From: Triticum aestivum
Lineage: Eukaryota; Streptophyta; Magnoliopsida; Poales; Poaceae
Reading direction: 5' to 3'
Length of the DNA: 64,000 nt
Assembly (NCBI RefSeq): GCF_018294505.1
Contig: NC_057800.1
Coordinates: forward strand, 173,862,396 to 173,926,395
Below the pieces are notes generated by a model. It did no database searches. It was not told the origin of the DNA and saw only the letters and a list, made by a program, of their open reading frames with translations. Made by a program: the position numbers and the translations under genes. The stretch's first letter is position 1; each line of letters starts with the position of its first letter. Shown here in pieces: positions 11,401-22,833 of this stretch.

Positions 11401-13540
11401 TCAAAGGCTGGTCTATTATGTGTCCACTGTCCTCACTCCCTGCAAATCACGGTACCCGCATTATCAAAAGATTGCGTACGCAGTATTCATGGCATCCCGG
11501 AAGCTACGACACTACTTTCAAGAGTGTTCAATAACAGTAGCCTCGGAAGTACCACTTAACGACATTATAAACAATCGTGACGCAACGGGCCGGATTGCGA
11601 AATGGGCCATCGAGCTCCTCCCGTTCGACATAACTTATAAGCCACGAATAGCCATCATGTCACAAGTTTTGGCCGACTTCGTCGCAGAATGGACGGAGGC
11701 CGAACTCCCTAGAGAGTACAGCACATATTCAAATTGGATCACACATTTCGACGGCTCCAAAATGTTGGCTGGACTGGGGGCTGGCGTCGTCTTGATGTCC
11801 CCCACAGGAGACACAGTTCAATACGTACTACAGATTACATACACGGACTCCAACAATGCAGCCGAATATGAGGCCCTTCTACATGGTCTCCGGATGGCAG
11901 TATCCATGGGCATCCAACGCCTAGAGGTGCGCGGGGACTCGAACCTCGCAATCTCCCAGATAAATGGAGACTTCGATGCCAAGGATCCGAAAATGGCAGC
12001 TTACCGCAACGCCGTCCTAAAAATGTCAGCTCGGTTCGAGGGGCTTGAATTTCACCATATAGCCCGGGAAAATAATCAGGCACCAGATGTCCTGGCACGC
12101 ATCGGCGCAAAACGCGATGTAGTCCCCCCCAACATCTTCTTGGAAAGGCTTTTCAAGCCATCCGTGGCATGGGAAGGGGAGCCGAACAATAACATCCCGG
12201 ACCCAACCGCACTGCCCGACACCGAACATTCTGACACAATCGGAGGCTCTGCCATTGAAATAACACCTTCAGGCCACGTAATAATGGCCATCATCGCCCC
12301 ATGGACAGAACCATTCCTCGCCTACCTTACTAGGCAGGAACTCCCCGAGGACCAAAATGAGGCACGCTGCATAGTGCGGCGAACCAAAGCCTACAGAGTC
12401 CACGAGGGAGAGCTTTATAAGAAAAGCACTACCGGAGTCCTTCAAAGGTGCATCTCCGAAGAGGAGGGGCGGAATCTCCTGGCCGAAATCCATGCCGGAC
12501 TCGGCGGTCATCACGCTGCAGCCCGGTCCCTGGTAAGCAAGGCCTTCCGTACAGGCTTTTATTGGCCAACGGCCCGGGCAGACGTTCAGGACTTAGTCCA
12601 ACGATGCACCGGTTGCCAGCTCTTTGCAAACCAAAGCCATATGCCACCCACCACCCTCCAAACTATCCCCATCACTTGGCCCTTTGCGTTCTGGGGGCTT
12701 GACATGGTTGGACCCCTTAAAGGCGGAACCCACAAGCACAAATACTTACTGGTCATGGTGGATAAGTTCACCAAATGGATAGAAGCCAAGCCTGTTAAGA
12801 CGGCCGAATCCGGACCTGTGATAGACTTCATATCCAGGGTTGTACACCGTTACGGCGTCCCCCACAGCACCATCACTGATAATGGCACGAACTTTACGGC
12901 CGACAAGGTAAAACTCTAGTGCAAAAACATGGGCATAAAGCTCGATTATGCTTCCGTCTATCACCCACAAACTAATGGCCTGGTCGAACATGCAAATGGT
13001 CTTATCATGAGCGGCATCAAACCCAGATTAGTATGGTCCCTCACGAAATCTAACACACACTGGGTAGAGGAGCTCGACTCCGTACTCTGGGGGCTGCGGA
13101 CCACACCGAATCGCATCACCGGATATACACCATTCTTCATGGTGTACGGCGCTGAGGCAGTTTTGCCTTGCGACATAATTCATGACTCACCTCGAGTGCG
13201 CATGTACGAAGAAAGAGAAGCCGAGCTCGATCGGCAGGACAGTTTGGACGCATTAGAGGAGGAGTGTGATGTGGCAAAAGCCCGTTCCGCATTTTATCAA
13301 CAGCAGGCTCGAAGATACCAAAGCAGAGAAGTACGGGCCAAAAATTACAACATTGGCGAATTAGTTCTTCGCCTGCGGGGCAAGAAAAAGGACAAACTCA
13401 AGCCCAAGTGGGAAGGTCCCTTCATAATTGACCATGTCCTGACTGGTGGAGCGTACCGCCTGCGAAACGCATCGGATAACTGACTCGAGCCGAACCCATG
13501 GAACGCAGCTCGTCTCCGAAGATTCTTTGCCTAGCGCCGG
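8411..13540 (+). pseudogene. E3 gag-pol polyprotein, one frame with five in-frame stops
   Basis: One reading frame runs from the ATG at 8411 to about 13540, broken only by stops at 9179 (TGA), 9782 (TAG), 11372 (TGA), 12917 (TAG) and 13481 (TGA). Domains in order: gag (about 8411-9300); a C-X2-H-X8-H-X4-C motif at 9365-9418; aspartic protease with DGGSG at 9722; reverse transcriptase with YVDD at 10883-10894; a first RNase H-like domain (about 11200-11650); a second RNase H with FDGS near 11750; and integrase with CTGC at 12605-12616 and the D, D, E residues at 12701, 12878 and 12986. Two RNase H domains are a known mark of Tat elements. A 15-base C run at 10629-10643 changes two residues without shifting the frame. 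It encoded the particle and all replication enzymes and is now inactive. Confidence 0.9.
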
Positions 13541-14322
13541 ATCCTGTGTTCGTCTCCTTACTCTGTCCATTTTTTATATACTATCCGTCTTACATTTCTC
13601 TCCTTCTCCCTTTTTCTCTCTCTTATAACCTTTAAAGGCTCACAAATTGACGCGCTATCCGCGCTCAGTAAACATGGGGGCTTCTTTAAACAGAAGCTTA
13701 TTTATACGGGCTTCATGCCTAACACATGTGTCAAACTTCCGCATGTACCTTTTATTCACCATTATATGCATCAATATGACTTAAGTTTTGGCCAAGCTGG
13801 GTTGCCTGGCTCCTGTGCTTACCCCTACGTTCCTGATTATTCGGCTAGGTGGTAAAGGGAGCACCTCTGCGATTGTTACTGCCGGATCAGCCGAACGTGT
13901 ACCTCAGACTGGGTGAAGCCGAAAGCTAGCGTTCTTAAGAGAATATTCGGTCGGTGAACTAAAGATGATATTTTTCCTTATCTATGTGCCCCCAGGCGTT
14001 TTTCCTGCGTTTCTTTTCGCAGCATGGACATGCACTTTAGGGCATGCCCCCCAGGGAAAGGAACCCCTAACGGAACTATTCTCCCTGCAAGATGTTTCTT
14101 ACTAACCATGTAATATAACATAACTAGTCGGGCACTTGTCTGTTCACGCACTAATGACCCCTACGCCTGGTCTCCACGCATTCCCCGGTTCCTATATAAC
14201 CGCATGGGAATTCGGACACACTTCGGACCGTCAGGCCCCGAGGTTGAAGCGAAAAGGTCGGCCATGACAAATGATCTACAATCCGGCTAGAAGGCATTAT
14301 AAATGTCAATTCAATTACATAG
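13541..14322. other. Spacer between E3 pol and the opposite-strand gene
   Basis: The 780 bases after pol include a pyrimidine-rich run near 13590-13625 and no convincing coding sequence on either strand. They separate the convergent pol and opposite-strand gene, so 3' ends or terminators of both may lie here; none could be pinpointed. Confidence 0.5.
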
Positions 14323-17093
14323 TCATTTTGACTGATTGTATTCCTCTTCAATACCATCTAACAGGCTGTCTAATTTACAGTCCTGCTGGGAGTACTTTGC
14401 GGCCAACTCTACTTGGTCGTACACTAAGCTTACAGGGATCTCCTTCCCATCGGGCCCTATAGGACCGACCTCGGCCATGTGGTTGGGGTCAGCCTTTGAG
14501 TACCGCGTCTTCACCATGGCCCAGGCCTCCCTAGTGCCTTGACGGCAGGCTGATATCTTCCACAATTGGAAGCGCCGCCGTGCTCCCTTTAGCTTCTCCG
14601 CAAGCTCTCCAATACCTTCGGGCATGGAGACGGATGGCCACAGGGCCTGGGTGACGCCTCGCATGGCCTGCCGAACTCGATCGAGCAGTCGCGAGAGCTC
14701 GGGAAGAAGGTCACCCATAGAACCGGGCATCTCCTCCGCCGGACGACCTGTTAACACACCGACAGACATTACTCTGTCAGTCAACTTCCCCGCCGAACTT
14801 TCTTTCAAAAGGTTCGTTCAAGCACTTACTAAATATGCCGCGCCGAAGCCGCTGATTCTCCTTCACGGAGTCTGATAGCTGGGCACGAACATCTTTCAGC
14901 TCGACGCCCAGCTGGGTGTTGGCATCTTGGAGAACGTTCTTCTCCCCCATCACCTTTAATAGCACCCCTATCACCAGCCTTTAGCTGGCGTAGGAGGTGT
15001 TGCTTTTCCGGATTCAATCCGGCGCCATCTGCAATTTTATCTGTCAGATTCGCACCAAAGCCGTGCTTCACAAAGTACTTATCTTTCGAAATGTATATTA
15101 CCAGAGGGGGCCTCCTTAGGCTCCCCTGCCGCGACTAGTGCGGCCTCCAGTTGGGCTTTGCACTCTTCCAGCTCCTGGGACAGTAGGGAATTCTTTTCTG
15201 TAAGAACCTGCATTTCAAATGATCCTTAAACCAGTTATTCTAACTGTTTTCAGTCTCGGGGGCTACTGCTACATATATATTTACCAAAAATTTCTTACCC
15301 GTATGTCTTTTACATATTGCTCCGTGGCTCTAGCTAGACCATTTTGAGCAGCACGGAGGTGCGCATCTCCCGAATTGAAGGCATCTAATGCCTCTTGGGA
15401 GAAGCAAGCGTCGCGAAGAATCCGGCGACGCCTGTGGTTCATGGCAATTTCCACCTCAGAGTTGGTGGCAGATAACCCGTCCGCATCCTCCGTCAAAGGA
15501 ATGTGTGGCACACGCCTTGCGTTCTCTTCCGCCCCGGACCAAGCTTTGGAGCCTGGCTGGTGGAGGCGCGATTAGCAGCCTCTCCGGGTATAGTCTGGCG
15601 AGGTCTCTTTGTCCTGAAAAGGGCATGAGTGTCAAATGTGCCTCGAAGGTATAACAACTGGGATAAAGGGGGGCGCCATACCTTCGCGCTGATGCCTCGG
15701 TCCGAACTGCACCTCTTTTCTGCCCATGGGGCCCCACGGCCCCTGGTTGGTTTGTCGCCGCAGGTTCGGCCTTCCGCCTCAAAAACCTCCCCTGCAAAGT
15801 TCAGTTGCAATCAGGAAATTGAACACGCGTGGACGGGCCCCTGTCCAGGGTACAGGGACTTCGGACTCAGGTACCTGGGGTGTTCGGATTAGCCCTGGGT
15901 AATCGGCCGTAATGGCCACCAAGGCATTGTCCTCGCTCAATTGATGGAAAACTCCATCAATCAGCTCCACAGATATGTCCGGATCCTCTTGAGAGGCCGG
16001 GTCGAGAGACCGTCTTGGGTCCTCGAGTTGTGGAGGCGGGCTACTTATGTCCTTAACAGCCCGGTGCAGTTCCTACGTTGAAGTCATCAGACTAAGTATT
16101 TAACAATGGGAACACTAAATGGATGAGCAAGTAAATGCGACCACTTACCCAGCTTGGGGGATTGTGCATAGAGAATCCACCCTGAGGGTTGACGCGGAGA
16201 AATTCCTCCTCTTCTCCCTTGTACAAAGTGGACAAGATCTTTAATAGAGCGGCAACTGAATCTGGCCCTTTACGGCCGTAGCGGGTGGCGTTGTCCTCCC
16301 CATTAAAAGCCCACATGGGGTGGCTTCTGTACTGAAGTGGCTGCACCCCCCGCATGATGCATTCGGCCATAACCCCGATCATGGTTAGTCCGGAATGGGC
16401 CAACAATCTTATTCGGCCCATGAGATAAACGATGTCCCTGTCACTTTCCCTTTGAGGGCTCCGTGGATGCTAGCTTAGGCGCTTCTTTAAAGAAGCACTA
16501 TCGAACTCTGGGAGGCCGATCCGGACAGGATCCGGCAGCGGGACATCTTCTATATAGAACTATTCTGAGGGCCAATCTTCGGACGCCTTCTTTGGGGTTC
16601 CGGGCAGATATCCGGTCCCGGCGATGCGCCATATTTCGGCTCCGCCCACTTGATACATTGACCCTTTCTTGGAACGGGGCCCGAGGCAAAATAGCTCCTT
16701 CCATAGTCCGAAATGATCTTCAATACCCAAGAATAGCTCGCAGAGGGCTACAAAGCCCGTGATATGCAATACTGAAGCAGGTGTGAGATGATGTAGCTGG
16801 AGGCCGTAGAACTCCAGCAGCCCCCGGAGAAACGGGTGGATGGGAAATACGAGCCCCCTTATTAAGTAAGGGACAAGACACACCCGCTCTCCTTTGGATG
16901 GATTAGGGGCATTCTCTGCTTGCTCTCCGCCGTTGTAGACGGCAAGACCGGCTCGGACCGGGACCATATAGGCCGGGGGGAGAAATCCCTTGGTCTGGAG
17001 CGTCACTAGCTCGCTATGCGGAGTAGAACATCTCTCCCAATATACAGGCTTAGGGCTGGAAGGGCGAGCGGAGGAGTTGCGGCGGCTGGCCAT
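14323..17093 (-). pseudogene. E3 opposite-strand spliced gene (Tat aORF, gypsy 'transposase_28'-like)
   Basis: The gene starts at an ATG complementary to 17091-17093 and ends at a TGA ending at 14323. Exon 1 (to 16149) carries the domain I recall as Pfam PF04195 (putative gypsy-type transposon; LIRGLVFPIHPFLRGLLEFY, HFGLWKELF). Candidate GT-AG introns that keep the frame lie at 16073-16148, 15792-15874, 15614-15681 and 15208-15298, with two more likely near 15090-15110 and 14748-14850. Later exons encode coiled-coil stretches (QELEECKAQLEAAL and the last 150 codons). Two TGG-to-TAG type stops interrupt exon 1 (near 16560 and 16463), and exon 4 seems frameshifted. Antisense ORFs downstream of pol are established for Tat elements; their function is unknown. 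Confidence 0.75.
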
Positions 17094-17177
17094 GGTGGAA
17101 TGGACCTTTGTCGGATGCGCTCTAATGAACACTCGTGGAGGGGAGAAGGTGTGGATTGGATCTAAATCCTCGTCCCC

Positions 17178-17184
17178 TTAAATA
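17178..17184 (-). promoter_or_regulatory. Candidate TATA box of the E3 opposite-strand gene
   Basis: On the minus strand CCCTATTTAAGGGGACGAGG lies about 90 bp upstream of the ATG at 17093. The corresponding place in E3b has TTATAAA at 46474-46480 in a similar frame (CCCTTATAAAGGGACAAGG). Conservation between two diverged elements suggests an internal promoter separate from the LTR. Confidence 0.5.
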
Positions 17185-17408
17185 GGGCAGCTCATTTACG
17201 CGGCTAGGGGTGTGAACGTAAAAACACTCAGACTTTTCATATTCGTTTGACACGTGGAAAACAACCATTATTGGGCATAGAAGCCAAGGAGCGCAACATC
17301 TACAAGAAACCAGACTTTATTCAAACAGGTACGCGGAATTTGGAGGAGAACCCGCCTTGCAATGCTGAAGACAATCTGCGCGCCGGACTCATCGCCATTG
17401 AAGCCTGG

Positions 17409-17420
17409 TTCGGGGGCTAC
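17409..17420 (+). other. E3 polypurine tract
   Basis: TTCGGGGGCTAC directly precedes the 3' LTR. The complementary arrangement follows the minus-strand LTR of E3b at 46038, which supports it as the plus-strand primer site. Confidence 0.6.
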
Positions 17421-17901
17421 TGAGGGAGTCCTGGATTAGGGGGTGTTCGGATAACCGAACTATACCTTCAGCCGGACTCCTGGACTATGAAGATACAAGA
17501 TTGAAGACTCCGTCCCATGTCCGGGAGGGACTTTCCTTGGCGTGGAAGGGAAGCTTGGCGATACGGATGATCAGATCTCCTACCATTTTAACCTACTTTA
17601 TGTAACCCTAACCCTCTCTGGTGTCTATATAAACCGGAGGGTTTTAGTCCGTAGGACAAGAACCACATCAACAATCATACCATAGGCTAGCTTCTAGGGT
17701 TTAGCCTCTCTGATCTCGTGGTAGATCAACTCTTGTAATACCCATATCATCAATATTAATCAAGCAGGATGTAGGGTTTTACCTCCATCGAGAGGGCCCG
17801 AACCTGGGTAAAACTTCGTGTCCCCTGCCTCCTGTTACTATCCGGCCTAGACGCACAGTTCGGGACCCCCTACCCGAGATCCGCCGGTTTTGACACTAAC
17901 A
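17421..17901 (+). repeat. E3 3' LTR
   Basis: A 481-bp partner of 7883-8363, with about 20 differences. The TATA box is at 17625-17633. The last bases are CACTAACA, compared with CACCGACA in the 5' copy. Confidence 0.92.
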
Positions 17902-17906
17902 CTTTG

Positions 17907-19476
17907 TTTGATCATAACTTGAGTTTCGTAGCTCCGTTTGAGTTGATTCTTTTTGCCAATCGAAGCTCTTGACCTAAACTTTTTGATAAGGCCAAATTCA
18001 CCTAAATTTGGTACTGTTAGAAATTGTTTTATGTTGCAAGAGTTATTTGCTTGCTTTGATGTTTTCCGAATCGTCTTCTTCATTCTTTCTGATCGGTTGA
18101 GTGATTGCTTATGTATGGTTACTGTTGCTTGCTTATGATAGATTGACGGGAGTGTGACAAGTAGAGCTATCAAGAGTTTTGAGTGTGAATCATCTTCATC
18201 AACATTGCAGGCAAGTTCACACTTTGTTCATATTCCTTTCATACCCAGTTTTTATGCATTAGTTTCACCCTCAAACATTGCATGAGTAGGATTGATAACA
18301 TGTGGGTATTGGGAAGTAGTTGATGAGGTTGGAACCTATTGCCCTGCATTCAAACCTTGGGAGTTACTATTACGTTATGCTTATACTGCTATGTTATGCT
18401 CGTAGACGTGGATTGGGTTTGAGAGGATTTCATGACAGATGTGAGATTGTTAATTAATGGTTTACTTAAGGTGGGAACTTTAACACACATCTGGGTGGAT
18501 TGAGGCACCTGGGTATTCCAGCGATTGCCTGTCTAGGCACCTGGGTATTCCAGGATTGCCTGTTTTTTATGGACCGCCACCCAGGCTCAAAGGGATCATG
18601 AGATTATTCATACTAGAAACTTCCGTGTGCAGCCACAAGCTACTATGGGCTCTAGCATAGTTCACTAAGTTGTGCGAACTCTTATAGTGGTAGACTAGCA
18701 GATGTAGGGGAAAGTAGGTGTAACGGTCTACCTGATCATAAGGTGCTAGCGCTTCTAAAAGACTATGTCTCGGTCATCCGTCTTCTCAAACACCATGCAG
18801 TGCGAGAAACCAAACGGAGGCGATCGAGTCTTGTGGGGAAAAGTGCGCAAACCTCTGCAGAGTGTATAAACTAATCATGATTAGCCATGTCACCGGTTAT
18901 GGACATCTTGAGTATCTAGTACTTGGATTATCATGTGAATCTCATCATGTTACTTTAAATTAATTTTGTTGGGTTTAATGATGTTACTTAATTGGGATTG
19001 AGCATGCTGTCAACCATTCTCAATGTTCAACAACCATCATGATGGTTAAATAAAATTTATTCCTTTGCAGTAGGGAAAAATAGGCTTTACGCAAAACCCT
19101 ATAACCATAGAGCTTTTCCACCAGCCAAATATGCATGTAGTGATAGCCTTTATTCATCATTCTCTATGGTGTGAATTTGCCAGTACATTCAATGTACTGA
19201 CCCTTTGTGGCTGCAACGTCTCATGTTGCAGGATATCTTACGACGAGTAAGTGATACGTTAGGGTTATGATTTCTACACTCAACTTTGCCGTTGGTGTTG
19301 ATGGGAATCCACAACCTTGTTACTTCCGCTATTTTGGATTGAGGTAATAGTATTTTACGTTACTTATACATGTGATTTACCTCTATTATAAATCCTCGAG
19401 TATTGTGTGTGTGAACATACCGATCCAGGGATGACACTTAAGCACAGAGACTTGATCCATTCGGGTCGGGTCGCTA
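17907..19476 (+). repeat. 3' LTR of G1, second part
   Basis: The sequence resumes the LTR broken at 7882 and ends GTCGGGTCGCTACA. A local tandem duplication of about 31 bp lies at 18503-18564. Its right end abuts E1 sequence that is internal to an LTR (equivalent to 32790), so G1 is inserted in the E1 5' LTR. The pentamer GGGAA (19477-19481) should therefore recur left of G1, outside the window. Confidence 0.8.
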
Positions 19477-20917
19477 CAGGGAAGCTTCGAGGAAGCCACG
19501 AGGCTGGGAGGCGCGCCCTACCCCCTGGGCGCGCCCCCACCCACGTGGGCCCCTCGTGGCTCCCCTGACCGACTTCTTTCGCCTATATATGTCCATATAC
19601 CCCAAAAACAATGAAGAGAACAATAGATCGGGAGTTTCGCCGCCAGAAGCCTTTATAGCCACCGAAAACCAATCTAGACCCGTTCCGGCACCCTACGAGA
19701 GGGGGGAGGGAATCCCTCTCCGGTGGCCATCTTCATCATCCTGGCGCTCTCCGTGACGAGGAGGGAGTAGTCCACCCTCGGGGCTGAGGGTATGTACCAG
19801 TAGCTATGTGTTTGATCTCTCTCTCTCTCTCTCTCTCTCGTGTTCTTGAGGTGGCATGATCTTGATGTATCGCGAGCTTTGCTATTATAGTTGGATCTTA
19901 TGATGTTTCTCCCCCTCTACTCTCTTGTAATGGATTGAGTTTTCCCTTTGAAATTATCTTATTGGATTGAGTCTTTAAGGATTTGAAAACACTTGATGTA
20001 TGTCTGGCATGTGCTTATCTGTAGTGACAATGGGATATCACGTGATCCACTTGATGTATGTTTTGGTGATCAACTTGCGAGTTCCGTGACCTTGTGAACT
20101 TATGCATAGGGGTTGGCGCACGTTTTCGTCTTGACTCGCCGGTAGAAACTTTGGGGCACTCTTTGAAGTACTTTGTGTTGGTTGAATAGATGAATCTGAG
20201 ATTTTGTGATGCATATCGTATAATCGTACCCACGGATACTTGAGGTGACATTGGATTATCTAGGTGACATTAGAGTTTTGGTTGATTTGTGTCTTAAGGT
20301 GTTATTTTAGTACGAACTCTATGATAGATTGAACGGAAAGAATAGCTTCGTTTTACTTTACTACGGACTCTTGAATAGATCGATCAGAAAGGAAAACTTT
20401 GAGGTGGTTTCGTACCCTACCATAATCTCTTCGTTTGTTCTCCGCTATTAGTGACTTTGGAGTGACTCTTTGTTGCATGTTGAGGGATAGTTATATGATC
20501 CAATTATGTTATTATTGTTGAGAGAACTTGAACTAGGAAAGTATGAACCCTAGGCCTTGTTTCAACGCATTGCAATATCGTTTACACTCATTTTTTATCA
20601 CTTGCTACCTTGCTGTTTTTATATTTTCAGATTACAAAAACCTATATCTATCATCCATATTGCACTTGTATCACCATCTCTTCGCCGAACTAGTGCACCT
20701 ATACAATTTACCATTGTATTGGGTGTGTTGGGGACACAAGAGACTCTTTGTTATTTGGTTGCAGGTTTGTTTGAGAGAGACCATCTTCATCCTACGCCTC
20801 CCATGGATTGATAAACCTTAGGTCATCCACTTGAGAGAAATTTGCTACTGTCTCACAAACCTCTGCACTTGGAGGCCCAACAACATCTACAAGAAGAAGG
20901 TTGTGTAGTAGACATCA
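19477..20917 (+). repeat. E1 5' LTR, right 1.44 kb
   Basis: It aligns from position 265 of the LTR to its end (GTAGTAGACATCA). A TATA box (CTATATAT) lies at 19583-19590. A TC dinucleotide run at 19816-19839 is shorter in the 3' LTR (33124-33139) and longer in E2 (49113-49146). Confidence 0.88.
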
Positions 20918-20927
20918 AGCTCTTTTC

Positions 20928-20945
20928 TGGTGCCGTTGCCAGGGA
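20928..20945 (+). other. E1 primer-binding site (tRNA-Asp, mutated)
   Basis: TGGTGCCGTTGCCAGGGA matches the complement of the 3' end of plant tRNA-Asp with two changes. E2 keeps the perfect 18-base form at 50213-50230. Confidence 0.8.
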
Positions 20946-21037
20946 GGTGAGTGCTTGAAGGTATATCTTTAGATCTTGCAATCTAATCTTTTAGTTTCTT
21001 GTTTTATCACTAGTTTAGTCTATAAAAGAAAACTACA

Positions 21038-22057
21038 AAAAATGGAATCAAGGTTGACTCATATGCTTCATCTTTTTAATGTATTTTGTTAAAATAAGGA
21101 TTCCGATAATTGTGCAAAAGTGTTAGAAGAAGAATGTATTAAAAAATTGGCACTAAATCTTTGGAAGATGAGCATGATTGCAATGTTGTTAGTATGAATT
21201 CTTTGAATACCCATGATGCTAATGATATGCAAAGCCAAAAGCTTGGGGAAGCTATGTTTGATGAAGATGATATCTTTTGGCTCCCAAGTTTTGATGAGCA
21301 AATTTATTATGATGATAGCATGCCTCCTATTTATGATGATTATATTGATGAAAGTGGGTTTGGAAGAGTGTCAACTTTAGGAAGTAATGATCCCACTATT
21401 TTGGAGGGTGTTGAATCTTATTGTGATAATTATGAAAGTGGATTTGGAGAGGTCATGACTTTACTTGGTGATGAATCCACTATTTCGGAAGAGTTTCCAA
21501 TTGATTATCAGAACAAAGTTGCTATCTATGATGATTATTGTGATGACATGTATGCTATGAAGAATAATGATAACCATGAAACTTGTCATCTTGATTTTAA
21601 TTTTCAATTGGATTATGCCTCACATGATAGTTATTTTGTTGAGTGTGCTCCCACTATTATCCATGACAATAAATTTGCTTATGAGGAGAATAGTAAATTT
21701 TCTATGCTTGTAGATCATGAAATCAATGCTTTATGTGATGGTTATATTGTTGAATTCATTCATGATGCTACCGAAAATTATCATGAGGGAGGAATATATG
21801 CTTGTAGGTGTTGCAATAATATCAAGTTTCCTCTCTATGTGCTTAAAGTGTTGAAGTTATGCTTGTTTTACCTTCCTATGCAAGTTGATTCTTGTTCCCA
21901 TAAGTTGTTTGCTCACAACATCCCTATGCATAGGAAGTGGGTTAGACTTAAATGTGCTAGTCATATTCTTCATGGTGCTCCCGTTATGTTTCAATTCTTA
22001 TCTTTTATGCAAGCATCAATGAAATCTTCATGCCTAGCTAGGGGCGTTAAACGATAG
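21038..22057 (+). pseudogene. E1 copy of the accessory ORF, N-terminus broken
   Basis: This is homologous to the intact ORF at 50326-51090. The start region has an early stop (near 21090) and a one-base deletion near 21145. From 21161 a frame of about 298 codons is open. It is acidic, with YDDY repeats, and has an extra segment of about 70 residues between two YDDY motifs that E2 lacks. The C-terminal part keeps the same Cys/His spacing (CRCC, CSHKLFAH, KCASHILH). The usual stop is changed, adding 15 codons. The function is unknown, and no known gag or pol motif is visible. Confidence 0.7.
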
Positions 22058-22062
22058 CGCTT

Positions 22063-22080
22063 GTTGGGAGGCAACCCAAC
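22063..22080 (+). other. Conserved inverted repeat after the E1 ORF
   Basis: GTTGGG-AGGCAA-CCCAAC forms a six-base-pair stem with a six-base loop just after the ORF. The same motif (five pairs) follows the E2 ORF at 51142-51157, inside an otherwise conserved stretch containing AAACGATAGCGCTTG. Confidence 0.5.
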
Positions 22081-22677
22081 TTCTTTTTTGTTCTTTGATT
22101 TTTGCTCCTGTTTAATAATAAACAATTAATCTAGCCTCTATTTAGATGTGGTTTTATGCTTTTAATTAGTGTTTTTGCCACGTAGAACCTTTGGGAAGAC
22201 TTGGGGAAAATCTTTGCGATCTTGCTGTAAAAAATAGAAACTTTAGCGCTTACGAGATTAGCTTCCATTTTTTACTAGAGAGTGATATTTAGTTAATTCT
22301 TTTCGCAGATGATTAATAGATAAATTCCTCACGTCCAGAAATTTATTTTAGAATTTTTGGGGTTCCAGAAGTATACGTTTGAGCCAGATTACTACAGGCT
22401 GTTCTGTTTTTGACAGATTCTGTTTTCTATGTGTTGTTTGCTTATTTTGATGAATCTATGAGTAGTATCGGAGGGTATGAACCATAGATAAGTTCAAATG
22501 CAGTATATATTACATCAATATGAATTTATAATGAGTTCACAACAGTACCTAAGTGGTGATTTATTTTCTTATACTAACGGAGCTTACGAGTTTTCTGTTA
22601 AGTTTTGTGTTGTGAAGTTTTCAAGTTTTGGGTAAAGATTCGATGGAATATGGAATAAGAAGTGGCAAGAGCCTAAG
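22081..22677 (+). other. Non-coding E1 interior
   Basis: About 600 AT-rich bases align with 51158-51757 in E2, with no open frame. They lead into the hairpin module. Confidence 0.6.
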
Positions 22678-22760
22678 CTTGGGGATGCCCAAGACACCCC
22701 AAGGTAATATTCAAGTACAACCAAGAGCCTAATCTTGGGGATGCCACGGAAGGCATCCCC
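22678..22760 (+). other. Double-hairpin module in E1
   Basis: The first inverted repeat, CTTGGGG...CCCCAAG, is at 22678-22703. The second, GGGGATGCC-ACGGAA-GGCATCCCC, is at 22737-22760 and is a perfect nine-base-pair stem. E2 has two copies of the module with different loops. It could be an RNA structure for packaging or dimerisation; that role is an inference. Confidence 0.6.
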
Positions 22761-22828
22761 TCTTTCGTCTTTGTTCATCGGTAACTTTACTTGGAGCTAT
22801 ATTTTTATTCACCACATAATATGTGTTT

Positions 22829-22833
22829 TGCTT
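22829..22833 (+). other. Target-site duplication of Gy (left)
   Basis: TGCTT precedes the Gy 5' LTR and recurs at 30505-30509 after the 3' LTR. The uninterrupted site (TTTTGCTTGGAGCGTC) is present in E2 at about 51905-51920. Confidence 0.92.

Larger units (their letters stand above)
7883..17901 (+). mobile_element. E3: Tat-type Ty3/gypsy element, complete but inactive
   Basis: Two 481-bp LTRs (7883-8363 and 17421-17901) start TGAGGGAGTCC and flank a 9-kb interior. The flanking pentamers are CTTCG (7878-7882) and CTTTG (17902-17906), a target duplication with one C-to-T change. By eye the LTRs differ at about 20 sites (16 transitions), or 4.2%. At the grass LTR rate of 1.3e-8 per site per year that is about 1.6 million years. 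A gag-pol on this strand ends near 13540, and a spliced gene runs the other way between it and the 3' LTR, an arrangement known for the Tat lineage. Confidence 0.9.

Noticed and set aside
19816..19839. TC dinucleotide runs (also 33124-33139 and 49113-49146) as candidate regulatory GAGA sites
   Set aside because: Length varies freely among LTR copies, as expected for a microsatellite; no evidence of function.
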